Shown: in pieces, positions 1-8,908 of the stretch
How the letters are laid out: each line of letters begins with the position of its first letter
Position numbering within the stretch: position 1 is the first letter of the stretch
Assembly (NCBI GenBank): GCA_963377175.1
Contig: CAUJNA010000502.1
Location: forward strand, 1,208,216 to 1,272,215
DNA: 64,000 nt
Direction: 5' to 3'
Source of the DNA: Effrenium voratum
Taxonomy: Eukaryota; Sar; Dinophyceae; Suessiales; Symbiodiniaceae
Notes under the pieces: generated by a model
Database searches by the model: none
What the model saw: only the letters and a program-made list of their open reading frames with translations
What the model was told of the DNA's origin: nothing
Made by a program: the position numbers and the translations under genes

Positions 1-887
1 AATGAAAAGCCCGTGCCTGTTTTTTGTTTCCCGGTTTTATCAGTTTTGTGGTGGCGCTCTGACCTCGAAAGGGACCCCCAAGACCATGTTCATTTCGGGA
101 TACTTTTTCAGGTTCATGATTATTTTGCAGGGTGCCTCCCATAAGATCAGCTCAACCGCAACCAAAGGTGATGTGTAAAACCACCCAAGGGGACTCACTT
201 TCTCAGTGGATTGGCCAAGGAATACGCTTCTAAGTGCCTGGAACTCGGGCAAAGAGCTTGTTGGCCGCCTTTGAAAATTGCTTTGAGTCGGACGGTGAAT
301 CATTGCTGGTTTGTGTGGGAGACTGCTTGAGAAATGGAACCGGCGAGAGGGCTTCAGGTCAGGCGATCATGCCGGCCGCCCTTTCAAGCCCAGAACAATT
401 TTCCATTTTTGAGACATCCCCACATGCACCGGCTTCCGCTGTGGCAAAGAGTGGCCGCTAGATTGCATGCCGTTTCTTCCAACCCACCTAAATGATGTCC
501 ACCACGAAGAATGCTCTCAGAGAGATTCTGAGACTGCTTGCATCTCACCGCTAACATCGTCTTGGTCAATGCAGCCTTGGTCACCAGTCATCCCATTGGC
601 TAGAGAGCCGCGAGCACCGAATGCCCAAAGCAAAGCATCGTCTCTTTTTAACGGTCCCCCGCGTGGTTTTGGAGAATCGGATGCAAGATCTCCAAAATTT
701 GCGGCATGGCTTTGCAAACCAAACCTGGGCTCGTTTTTTTGAGAACCCCCCAAAATGGTTGGTGTCCTTTTGGTGTCTGTTTTGAACCAGGTCCCTCAAA
801 CCCCTACCAATCCAAACCACTCGAGGGGCACGATGAGTTGGCCCGAAAACCCCTCGAAAGCCGTGCGTCTCTTGTTTTGCGGGCGGC
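1..887. other. Intergenic or intron DNA, no gene recognised
   Basis: Mixed-composition DNA without a convincing exon. The short open frames here overlap on both strands, and I saw no protein motif or splice-phase support for any of them. It lies 3' (minus strand) of the last recognised piece of the second ABC-transporter copy, so later exons of that gene could be hidden here. Confidence 0.4.
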
Positions 888-929
888 CTCGAACAGCCCT
901 CGCACTTCCGCGAGCCGCATCGGCTCCAC
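888..929 (-). CDS. Probable exon of second ABCD-like transporter copy (membrane domain)
   Basis: Reads VEPMRLAEVRGLFE on the minus strand between a possible acceptor (AG before GTGGAG) and a GC donor (GAG|GCCGCC). The spacing P-x-R-L-x-E-V-x-x-F resembles the conserved N-P-D-Q-R-L-x-x-D-V-x-x-F segment after the second membrane helix of ABCD-family transporters. It should follow the exon at 9545-9644, with one small exon between them that I could not find. The viral element 2398-9471 lies in that gap. The start is uncertain; acceptors near 934 and 949 are also possible. The assignment rests on a short motif. Confidence 0.45.
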
Positions 930-1407
930 CTCGCTTCCGACCGGCACTCCCAGTGCGGGTTGCGGGTTGGGGGCGTTTTTTTTTTTGGGGGGGGGGGGAC
1001 TGGCATCCGGCTTTACCCTAGGTGTCCGAAAATAGGAATGGCCCTGGGGTGAGGTTCAGGTAAACCAGGAATCGCCCTCGAGTTTTGAACCGGAGCAACC
1101 AGGACAGCTATGGGCTTTACGGGGACACCGACAAGCAACCAGGCAGGGGATGCCTTGAGTTTCACGTGGATGTCACAAGAAGCACGTGCAAACTTATCCT
1201 GCGCTGGAGCTCGGTCACATTGGATCCTCATGGCTACCAGCAGCAGCCAGAAATCACAGCTAGCACCCCGCTCAAAAACCGGCAATCGGTCAATCCACCC
1301 AAGGCCTCCTAAGTTTCGGCCTTCCGATGCCAGTGTGCCAATGCGACCGGTGCTTCTGCTATGTAGTGTTGCTTCCGATGAGTGCTTCCCAGATACATGT
1401 TCCTACC

Positions 1408-1506
1408 TACCTGCCTACCAACCAAGCAAGCAACCAACCAACCCACCAACCAAGCCAGAAGCAAGCAAGCCAAGCAAGCCAGCCAAGCCAGCCAAGCCAG
1501 CCAACA
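1408..1506. repeat. Tetranucleotide repeat (ACCA/AGCC)n
   Basis: Degenerate array of ACCA, AGCA and AGCC units that keeps several frames open and so produces low-complexity reading frames, which I do not treat as genes. Confidence 0.8.
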
Positions 1507-2183
1507 AAAAGTGCGACACCCTTGGCCCAGAGTGAAAATCGCCCCTGGGGCCAAACGGGAACCCAGGGGAAGTAAACGAAAAAACCTACGCCCAAGGAGC
1601 CGGAAGCCTAACCGAAACCAGGAACCAAATGCAACCACAGCCGGAGACCCCAGAAAGCCTCCAAACCCGACAGGCCTCTCCACTTCCTCGCAATTCTCCC
1701 CTTGAGATGCCACCACCAAGGGAAATTCACCTCTCCACTTGAGACGCCACTATGAAGGTAAATTCACCTTGGGCCCAGAAGGGTGAGTGATGTTTCAAAC
1801 CGAGGTAATCAGAACAGAACATGACCTTCCAACCCCAAAAAAAACAAAGCCCAAGAGATGACGTTTCAACCAAAAAGGAAGGTAGTGGGCCCCGTTCGCA
1901 AACTGGCAAACCCCGCCCTCGCAAACCTCCACATCTCATCTCTTCAGGAACTTTCAGGTGACCCCAAAAACCAAAAAGACGGGGTTTGGCAGCCAGGGGT
2001 TGTGAACCCCCGCAGAAGTACTGGTCACCCCCATAATGGATTCATTTCCCTTTCCAAACCAAAAAGAACAAGGGGGTATTAGTATATACCCAGCCACCCC
2101 CCAAAAAAAAAAAGTGACCCAGCCACTCCCCCTCCCAGTGGTGCCTCCCCCCACCCATCCCCTCCCCCCCACCACCTCCCTCC

Positions 2184-2322
2184 CCCAGTAACTAACCAAC
2201 CAACCAACCAATCACCCACCCACCCACCCACCAACCAAGCAACCAAGCAACCAAGCAACCAAGCAACCACCCACCCACCCACCCACCCACCCACCCACCA
2301 ACCAACCAACCAACCAGGGGAC
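2184..2322. repeat. Degenerate (ACCC)n/(AACC)n tract
   Basis: Alternating aacc, accc and aagc units next to the left edge of the viral element. No coding sense. Confidence 0.85.
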
Positions 2323-2397
2323 CAGCCCCAGTTAAATTAAAAAAAGAAACGCACGCAAATTAAAAAAAAATCGGATCCCCCCTCCCCTCCCCTAAAA

Positions 2398-3027
2398 ATA
2401 GCAAAGCATTTATTTATAGCACTCCTGCAACCCTTCTTTTAGAATATTACTGTCACGAAGATTTCATAAATATCCACCAAATATTATATAAGGTTAACAA
2501 GTTTTATTGCATATTAACACGATACAATTTTATGTCGAACAATGTCTGGTAAAAATGATATCAAGCTTCTTCAACTGTTTCATTTCTAAGTTTATTTCAT
2601 GCTTCTTTGTTTGGCTATGTGTTGTTTTAAAAAAATGCTCTTGTCTCATAGAACAATTACAAACATCACAACTAACAATTTTTAGAGACCTTACATTATT
2701 TTCAGCCAGTTTCTTTTTTCTATACTCCCCATCTTCTCTAAATCTTATTCTTTGTGCTTCATTATATCTGTCCTTATGCCTCGCTCTATGATTTACATTA
2801 TATTCATTACATTTTCTACAACATAACCTACCTTCTTCAAATTCATCTAAAGGTTTTGTCTTTCTACATTTATCGCAAAATTCAGTTTTTATTCTCTCCT
2901 ATAATCCTGAATATATAATGCCTACAATCCTTTGAGTGGTTTTCCTTTCGTCAATATTCCTTGAAACTAAAAACCCTTGAAATTTACAATATAAATCTTA
3001 CAGTTTAATTTTATTGTAAGGTTTATG
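2398..3027. repeat. Left terminal inverted repeat of the viral element
   Basis: Pairs, inverted, with about 8880-9471. Similarity runs from the outermost atag through tatagcactcc, the zinc-finger gene, the segment 'tagtttcaaggaatattga' and the inner 'cttacaataaaa'. The arms have diverged by substitutions and small indels, so the insertion is not recent. Confidence 0.85.
2530..2898 (-). CDS. Zinc-finger protein encoded in the left inverted repeat
   Basis: An open frame of about 122 codons without an ATG start: it opens after a TAG and ends at TAA. Near the N-terminus are paired cysteines, C-D-K-C and, 14 residues on, C-C-R-K-C. A basic middle follows (NVNHRARHKDRYNEAQRIRF). The C-terminus has C-D-V-C with two later histidines, like the C-terminal finger seen on the GIY-YIG gene in this element. 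An inverted, frameshifted copy lies at 8970-9305, so the gene is part of the terminal repeat. The function is unknown; nucleic-acid binding is inferred from the fingers. Either the start codon is lost or an upstream segment is missing. Confidence 0.65.
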   Translation of the reverse strand, partial: ERIKTEFCDKCRKTKPLDEFEEGRLCCRKCNEYNVNHRARHKDRYNEAQRIRFREDGEYRKKKLAENNVRSLKIVSCDVCNCSMRQEHFFKTTHSQTKKHEINLEMKQLKKLDIIFTRHCST

Positions 3028-3061
3028 CGGTTATTCCTTTTCGGGTTTTCTGGTGGCACCA

Positions 3062-3184
3062 CCTAACCTTGGGAGTCAAATCCCCTAACCTTGGGGGTCA
3101 AATCCCCTAACCTTAGGAGTCAAACCCCCTAACCTTGGGAGTCAAATCCCCTATCCTTGGGAGTCAAATCCCCAAACCTTGGGA
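3062..3184. repeat. 22-bp tandem repeat, about 5.5 units
   Basis: Unit cctaaccttgggagtcaaatcc, with single-base variants between units and no spacer. It lies just inside the left inverted repeat. It is not CRISPR-like because there are no unique spacers. Confidence 0.9.
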
Positions 3185-3260
3185 AACATTTCCCTCATAA
3201 ACTCATATTAATTATCAGAACAATTTAGAAAATATTCTTCCATAAATACCAATAACCAAA

Positions 3261-3516
3261 TCACCACCACTTTTTCTTAATATTTAAATCTCTATCTGAC
3301 TTTGTATATGAAAACATACAAGGAACACAACTAACCTTACCACTACCTTTTTTTATCTACTGTCAATTCATTCTTAAAATTCATAACGTGATTACATTTA
3401 TCACATTTTATAGCTTTACGTTCTCCCATTGATTTAACACTTTCTGTTGTTATAATTCTTTCTTGAACCTCTGGCATTGGTCTTTCTTTGCTTTTACTCT
3501 TTTTCTTTTTTGGCAT
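3261..3516 (-). pseudogene. Small viral zinc-ribbon protein, one frameshift
   Basis: Starts at ATG 3516 with MPKKKKSKSKERPMPEVQER, a lysine-rich N-terminus. It then shows C-D-K-C-N-H, and, only after a one-base shift in a run of seven A (about 3347-3353), C-V-P-C before the stop at 3261. The two CxxC pairs suggest a zinc ribbon. It lies on the same strand as the small gene at 3569-3769. It resembles small zinc-ribbon proteins of NCLDV/Polinton-like viruses in general shape; I cannot name a family. Confidence 0.5.
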
Positions 3517-3568
3517 TTATATTACATTTCGTATTAATTCTAACGAATAACAACATTTTTTAGTTTTA

Positions 3569-3769
3569 TTATCCGCTATTACAACTTCTATTCATATAAG
3601 TAATAAGATAAATTACTGCTTCATTTCTTTCATTTCTTTCATTCCTGTCTTTGCTAGTTTTTCTATTCCATCTATATTCTACAATATTCTGATGATGGTT
3701 TATATTTAGATGTTCAAATAAATGCTTGTCATCATAAGTTTTACCACAACTACAATGAACGATAGTCAT
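3569..3769 (-). CDS. Small C2H2-type zinc-finger protein
   Basis: 66 codons, intact. The N-terminus shows C-S-C-G-K-T-Y followed by H-L-F-E-H and H-H. The tail is rich in R, N and E (DRNERNERNE). The sequence 'gtcttactatttat' just upstream of the ATG resembles the AT-rich motif upstream of other genes of this element. The function is unknown; binding of zinc and nucleic acid is an inference. Confidence 0.5.
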   Translation of the reverse strand: MTIVHCSCGKTYDDKHLFEHLNINHHQNIVEYRWNRKTSKDRNERNERNEAVIYLITYMNRSCNSG

Positions 3770-3959
3770 ATAAATAGTAAGACAAAATAATCATAAATAT
3801 TTATCTAATCTGAGTATTTTAGCATAATCGGGCTCAGCAATGGGGTTTTCTTAGCACTGTATCAACCAAGTATCTTCAACGCTTATTGATTGAAGCAATG
3901 GAAAACCTGGTCGCGTTAGCACGCGAGCCTCTGGCGAGGCGTCCATTATGCTGTTGCAC

Positions 3960-4330
3960 CACTCATAACATAATGATGTTCCATTTAATATTGATTATAA
4001 CTATTTATTTAAATCGGCTATCTTTATTAAATGTCATTGCTGCTAGTTCATCAACATCTAGTATTATTATTACTGACTTCTTCTACAGCATGTATCATTT
4101 CGGTTTTTTCTATCGGGATAATCTTTCATAAAATTTGTTTACTTTCTGAAATTTTAGTTTACCATCACTTTCAACTGATGGTTTAGGTAAAATTATACTT
4201 CTGTTGTTGATGAAAGTCAATAACCTAACGTTGAACCAACACATTTGGTTAGTCCAAGGTATCCTGAGATCACCAAATATATATGTGCTACCTACATAAT
4301 ATACATCGCTTAGATCAATTTACGCTCTTT
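3960..4330 (-). pseudogene. AT-rich viral remnant without an intact frame
   Basis: On the minus strand, fragments such as KIIPIEKTEMIHAVEEV and DVDELAAMTFNKDSRFK can be read in different frames broken by stops. Base composition matches the viral element. It ends where the GC-rich patch at 4335 begins. No family recognised. Confidence 0.3.
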
Positions 4331-4334
4331 GCAT

Positions 4335-5137
4335 TACTATATGGTTACAGCCCGGAAAGCCCTTTGCACCTGCGCTCAAGACTGCAAGAAGCAGAACCCG
4401 GGCTCCAGGGGCGCCTGAAATGGCAGCACCGCCTCGCGCACTTGCTGAAGCTCCGCAACGGCATCCATGATCTGACCAGGTCGTGCGCGCACATGGCCGA
4501 CACGCAACAAGCCCGAACCTCAAACTGCTCCATGGTTGCCCAATGCTTCGGGAACATGCGCGCCATGGCAGCCTGGCTCCAAATCAGTATCAACATGATC
4601 AGAATTGCAATGGCGGGGCTTTTCATTGCGCGCCTTGTTGGCGTCGCGGGAGCACTCCCACGAGTACCACGACATGACACTGGTGTGATACGGGGAAACA
4701 AGAACGGCGATGAACACAGCTGAAAAAATAAAGGCTGGGCTGGGCAAGCGCCCCACCCCCCAAATATGTGGCAAGCGCTTGCTAACTGCTAATCTCTGCC
4801 AACGGGCTTCAGGCACCACATTGGCAAACCATGGCGAACCGCTGGGCGCAACTCGCAAGATTTGTGGGCCATTGTTTGTCTCCAGGTGCCCAATCCCCTC
4901 ACTAAAAGAGCCTGCATGCCTTGACTCTGCCCAGAAGTGTTTTGACAAGTTACGTGTTTGATCATGAATAAGGCTAGAATGCCCTGGCAACAGCCCTGAG
5001 AACTACGCTCCAGTCAATGGGGCGAAACCTGGCAATCTGCGGTAAGCATTTCATAAGTTTCCATACGCCCGTCGGGGTTTCCTTGGAAGAGCGGTTGGCG
5101 GACGCGGCCACACAAGCTACGCTTGAGCAGCTGTCGG
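4335..5137. other. GC-rich insertion inside the viral element, origin unknown
   Basis: Base composition jumps from strongly AT-rich to host-like at about 4335 and back at about 5137. Long but overlapping frames are open on both strands, none with a motif I recognise. A 3' stretch reads VSLEERLADAATQATLEQLS on the plus strand, which looks protein-like. It is either host DNA or a retroposed piece inserted into the provirus. Confidence 0.45.
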
Positions 5138-5183
5138 TGTGAATCTATTCTTACTTTATATGTAATTATGATATTACTTTATT

Positions 5184-5865
5184 ATGCCTGATGTAAAACC
5201 AAATGATGAAAGCAAATATGACTTTAAACAAAGTATGCACGAGGTTGTCCCTAAATTGCCGATGAGAGCGATGATTGTAGGCCCGTCAGGTTCTGGCAAT
5301 CAACTTTGCTTGTATCAATGATACTTGATATTTATAGAGGAGCGTTTGAAAGAGTTTATATCTGGTCGCCACCAGAAAATTTGGATAGTATGTGCTTGCC
5401 TGTTAAAAAATACATTAAAGAAAGTCTAAAAATAAAATAACTGAATATCAGAAAAACAAGGAATGAAGAAGTTATTTAATATATTAGTTATATTGGATGA
5501 TGTATCTGATAATCCAGCAGCAGCAAGCAAGAACAAATGGTTAATTTCTGTATTTGTAGAGGTCGTCATAGTGGAATATCAACGCGTGTCAGTCTTCAAA
5601 AATCATCAACCGTGCCACCAATTATTAGAGTAAATATAAGTCATTTGTTGTATTACAAAGTTAGAAACTTCAAAGACATTGAAATATTGCAAGATGAATT
5701 CTCAGCAATTGTTAGAAGCGATAGTTTACACGAAAGCAAGAAACTAATTTATAAAATATACCAGACCGCCACTGATGAACCACATTATTGTTGTTCCAAA
5801 TGTTTCATCTGCTACTCTAAATGCTGTGTTTGTTGTTCTGAATATTACATGAATTGTAGATAAAT
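5184..5865 (+). pseudogene. FtsK/HerA-type genome-packaging ATPase (A32-like), frameshifted
   Basis: Begins MPDVKPNDESKYDFKQ. A P-loop GPSGSG follows near residue 37, but a one-base loss at its lysine codon shifts the frame. In the next frame come LLVSMILDIYRGAFERVYIW, then the Walker B segment LVILDDVSDNPAA, and, after another shift, GRHSGISTRVSLQKSS, VNISHLLYYKVRN and TDEPHY. These are the ordered landmarks of the DNA-packaging ATPase of Polinton-like viruses, virophages and NCLDVs, which drives DNA into the capsid. At least three disruptions make it non-functional. It converges with the minus-strand structural gene (5744-6340), and the 3' ends overlap. 'cttactttatatg' upstream resembles motifs before other genes here. 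Confidence 0.8.
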
Positions 5866-6340
5866 TGGCTCCATCATAATAAGTTGATATTTCACTTGTT
5901 CCCAGTAATATATCTGTTCCAGTAGCTAATGAAATAGTATCTAAAAATGAAACCGTTGTTAAGTCAAATGATTGAATGGTACTAGTTGCTAAATAAGCAT
6001 TTGGAAATGCTAAACTAGTATGAAAGGATACTAATGTGCCACCATTAGGCGCTATATGAGTACTTCTTCATGCTCCACCAGTTTTAACATAAACATCATC
6101 AGCAAATAAATTTCCAATAACATCAGCAGTGGCAGTGTTAAAAGTCCATCCGGTAGAAATATCAACAGCTCCAACGTCCAACGATATTAGACTGAACGGC
6201 AGGGTCTCCACAAATGAACCTAATTGAGGAATTATCAGTATTTCTAATATCAAATGATAAAAAGCACTAACATTTCTGTATAATTCACAATTCGTACCAG
6301 TTGTTAATTTACCATCAGTAGCAATATTAACATTATCACA
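5744..6340 (-). pseudogene. Possible viral structural (capsid/fibre-like) protein, truncated
   Basis: Two blocks separated by a stop: one includes VETLPFSLISLDVGAVDIST and DDVYVKTGGA; the next reads APNGGTLVSFHTSLAFPNAY and TDILLGTSEIS and ends GGLVYFIN. The composition, small and beta-prone residues with T/S/G richness and few charges, is that of a virion structural protein. The 5' part is cut off by the GC-rich cDNA insertion at about 6343. I cannot assign it to the major or minor capsid family. The 3' end overlaps the convergent ATPase gene. Confidence 0.45.
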
Positions 6341-6342
6341 AA

Positions 6343-6706
6343 CAGTCTGGCCTGCGCCGCAGCGGCCTGGTCAATTTGCGGGTGGTACACCTCGAATGCC
6401 TGGCGTGCTCCGACATGCGGTACTGGGTCCGGACCATGTGCTCCCTATCCTGGCGAACAGCCTCATCGTCGGCCTTGGGCGGGAGCCGGGGCTCCGTCTT
6501 CGACACAAAGAAAACCAAGAGGCGCGGCTGCCCTCGAGCTCCATCTCCGCTAACGCAGTCTCCTCCTCCGAGAGGCGCTGATCCTCCACCAGCCCGAACG
6601 AAGTTGCCGAGGTAGAAGAAGCCATGGCAAGAGAGGGGGAGTGGGTACTGAGGCGATAGCTTTATCAAATCTCAGACCAGTTGGTCCGAGCTTGAGCCAA
6701 AATGGC
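6343..6706 (-). pseudogene. Retroposed host cDNA with spliced-leader relic, frameshifted
   Basis: A GC-rich island inside AT-rich viral DNA. On the minus strand it starts with the spliced-leader relic (6691-6706), then about 65 bases of leader, then ATG at 6625 and MASSTSATSFGLVEDQRLSE followed by EETALAEMELEGSRA. After that the best frame changes, continuing as SKTEPRLPPKADDEAVRQDR in the next frame, so the copy is broken. The island ends at about 6343 with no poly-A that I can see. Insertion of processed, leader-bearing mRNAs into the genome is known for dinoflagellates. The parent protein is not recognised. Confidence 0.7.
6691..6706 (-). other. Dinoflagellate spliced-leader relic
   Basis: The minus strand reads GCCATTTTGGCTCAAG, identical to the last 16 bases of the conserved dinoflagellate trans-spliced leader, and stands upstream of an ATG-initiated frame at the edge of a GC-rich island. 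An exact match of this length in the right place marks a reverse-transcribed mature mRNA. Confidence 0.85.
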
Positions 6707-6787
6707 ACATGCCATGTTGGTCAAGCATTCCTCACACAAGCCATGTTTCCACATGTTCCAACATTAGCAAAGAATAGGTGATATATT

Positions 6788-7444
6788 ATGGTAAATAGTG
6801 GTATGAATAGGTATGAAAATGGAAAGAGTTACAAAATAGTTGATAAAGGTTGTAACCTTTGTTATGTAGGTTCTACTTGTGAGAAATTAAGTAAAAGAAT
6901 GGAAAGGCATAGGGGCAGATTATAAAAAATATAATTACTTCATATATAATCTTAAAAATCAGTATGGAGTTGAAAATTGTAAGATAGAACTAATTGAAAA
7001 TTTCCCTTGTAAAAGTAAAGAAGAACTTTTAAAGCAGGAATGCATTTATATTCAGAATAGAGACTGTGTAAATCGCTGTGTGTCAGGAAGAACACCAAAA
7101 GTATGTAAAGACATGTATAATATTAATAACAAAGAAAAGATTAAGCAAGGGTTAAAGGAATGGTATGAAAGAACAAAAGAAGAAAGAAAAGACAAATACC
7201 AAGAATACAGAGATAATCATAAACCAGAAATGAAAGAATACTGTAAAGAATATAGAGATAAGAATAAAGAACAACTAAGGAAAAGTAAGAAAGAATATTA
7301 TTAAAGAGAAAACAACAACAATTCTAGCAAAACAAAAAACTAAAGTTTGTTGAATGTAAAGTATGTAATTGTATAATTAAGGGTAATCTAGCGAGACACA
7401 ATAGAACTACAAAACATATTAACAATTCTTTAAAAATGACTTAA
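6788..7444 (+). pseudogene. GIY-YIG endonuclease of giant-virus/PLV type, frameshifted
   Basis: ATG 6788 opens a frame with KSYKIVDKGCNLCYVGST (a GIY-YIG core variant) and SKRMERHRG. An extra base in a G run near 6914 shifts the frame, which then reads IELIENFPCKSKEELLKQE and CVNR, as in this nuclease family. A tail of repeated lysine/glutamate/tyrosine units follows (EYCKEYRDKNKEQLRKSKKE), and after another shift a small finger C-K-V-C...H...H. The order GIY-YIG, conserved E-N-F-P-C/E-E-L, KE-repeat tail and CxxC-H-H end is that of nucleases common in algal giant viruses and related elements. At least two frameshifts make it inactive. Confidence 0.8.
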
Positions 7445-7476
7445 AGGAATAATGACTTAATATATATTAGAGAAAA
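7430..7476 (+). promoter_or_regulatory. Repeated AT-rich motif upstream of a viral gene (copy 1)
   Basis: The block atgactta-a-ggaataa-gacttaatatat ends just before ATG 7477. Nearly the same block precedes ATG 8323. It is a candidate viral promoter. Confidence 0.5.
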
Positions 7477-8193
7477 ATGAGTGATACTGAAAGCGATGTA
7501 AGTTTATATAAAATCAATACCTATGAAGATTTAGACAAAGGAAAACAATCAGTATTAAGTAATTATATGTCTATTTCTGTAAGGAATGTGCTAAACAACT
7601 GTCAGACTACAAATGACATCCAAATCATTACCATTAGATATTATCAAAAACATCGACCAATTACAGGTGTGAAAAATGTGAAGAAATGATAATGATTTAT
7701 AAATCATAGAAACTGATATGACAACTTTGATTTACATAGTATCAAACTGGCATATTACTTTGATTTGAAGGGTGATGACAATGTACCAACACTGAATGAG
7801 TTGAGTTAAGACGAATACCAAAATTAGCTAATTTGAGCAACAGACATCACCAACTTTTACAAATTTTATATTGGAGCATTAAACAAGAGAATCAATGGAA
7901 ACATCGGAAAAGAAACACTATAAATTATTTATGGGAGATGAATGGAGAAAACATTGAACATGCCTATGATGAATTAAATAACTTGTTAAAAATATATATA
8001 TATAAACATTCATATTCTACATTATATTGATATAAATGAAGATGAACATCATAATCATCTTTGTGGAGAAAGCTTTGGAATTGAAATAGCAGATAAGTTA
8101 AATGAAGTGCTATTCAATGAAGACACTGATACTGAAAGTGAAACAGATGAACTAATAGTAACATTTCAAGAGATGGATGACTTTTACTTATAA
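7477..8193 (+). pseudogene. Acidic zinc-ribbon viral protein, multiply frameshifted
   Basis: Begins MSDTESDVSLYKINTYEDLD. Reading across frames it shows C-K-E-C-A-K and then Y-R-C-E-K-C-E-E, two CxxC pairs, followed by LAYYFDLKGDDNVPTLNEL, FYIGALNKRINGN, and an acidic end (LFNEDTDTESETDELIVT, then FQEMDDFYL) with a stop at 8191-8193. Whether this is one gene or two is unclear. The family is not recognised. Confidence 0.4.
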
Positions 8194-8278
8194 GCCATAA
8201 TTCTCACAACAACAAAATATAAATTGTAAGATTTATGGTTTAATGCCATAGAATTGAAATATGTATGCTTAAATGTTT

Positions 8279-8322
8279 GAAAATGACTTAAGGAAATAAG
8301 GACTTAATATATTCGTGAGAAA
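8279..8322 (+). promoter_or_regulatory. Repeated AT-rich motif upstream of a viral gene (copy 2)
   Basis: atgacttaaggaaataaggacttaatatatt, closely matching the block at 7430-7476 and placed at the same distance from an ATG (8323). Confidence 0.5.
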
Positions 8323-8658
8323 ATGAACGGTATTGAAATCAATAAGTAGATTAATAAGAAATGCTATGACTGTTGCCACTTCAAAAAAGAAAATGTGTAA
8401 CTATACAAATTGAATTTACCTAATGGAATAGTTAATAATATTATTGGTTATTCAATGGGTAAAGATGATGAATGTGATGATTGTCAGGAATGGAGAGATA
8501 ATCAAGAATCAATCAAGTGTTATTTGAACATTAACAGAAGATACAATGGACATGTTGAAGACGATAGTATAATAGTTCTTACTGTTTACAAAATCCCACC
8601 GTATGATTATGGTAATCATTTTCTTTATTGTAAATCAGTAAGAGAAAGTATGAAATGA
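8323..8658 (+). pseudogene. Small viral zinc-ribbon protein with internal stops
   Basis: MNGIEINK is followed by a stop, then C-Y-D-C-C-H-F, another stop, then NLPNGIVNNIIGYSMGKDDE, C-D-D-C and a stretch ending at the stop 8656-8658. The CxxC pairs suggest a zinc ribbon related in layout to the gene at 7477. It is broken by two stops. Confidence 0.4.
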
Positions 8659-8671
8659 TAGACCGCATATT

Positions 8672-8908
8672 ATGGATGTTGGTTTATCATCAAAAGGAGG
8701 GAGAAGTTTGAAAAAAACAAAAAAACTATTTATTGAAGGTAAAAAGTTTGATATTAAAAATACAGTTAGAGATACAAATGCTATTATTAAAATGATGTAT
8801 GAAAGAAGTAAGGAATATCGAACTTTATCTCGTCATCAAGTTTTGTTTTTTTTTTTTATCCTGAACTTAAGTTATAAAATATCCATAAAGCTTACAATAA
8901 AAAAATAA
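8672..8908 (+). CDS. Small basic hypothetical viral protein
   Basis: 78-codon frame starting MDVGLSSKGGRSLKKTKKLF, lysine-rich. The last third runs through a T run at 8846-8857 into the right inverted repeat, so the true end may be earlier. No family recognised. Confidence 0.3.
   Translation: MDVGLSSKGGRSLKKTKKLFIEGKKFDIKNTVRDTNAIIKMMYERSKEYRTLSRHQVLFFFFILNLSYKISIKLTIKK

Larger units (their letters stand above)
930..2397. other. Intron-like DNA with MITE fragment and tetranucleotide repeats
   Basis: No exon recognised. Around 1021-1090 a segment shares 'aggtaaaccaggaatcgccctc' with the miniature element at 38544-38655. Runs of A, C and G are common. The right end consists of poly-C/poly-A tracts that directly flank the viral element. 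Confidence 0.45.

Noticed and set aside
3062..3184. Possible CRISPR array
   Set aside because: Units follow each other directly with no spacers, in eukaryotic DNA.
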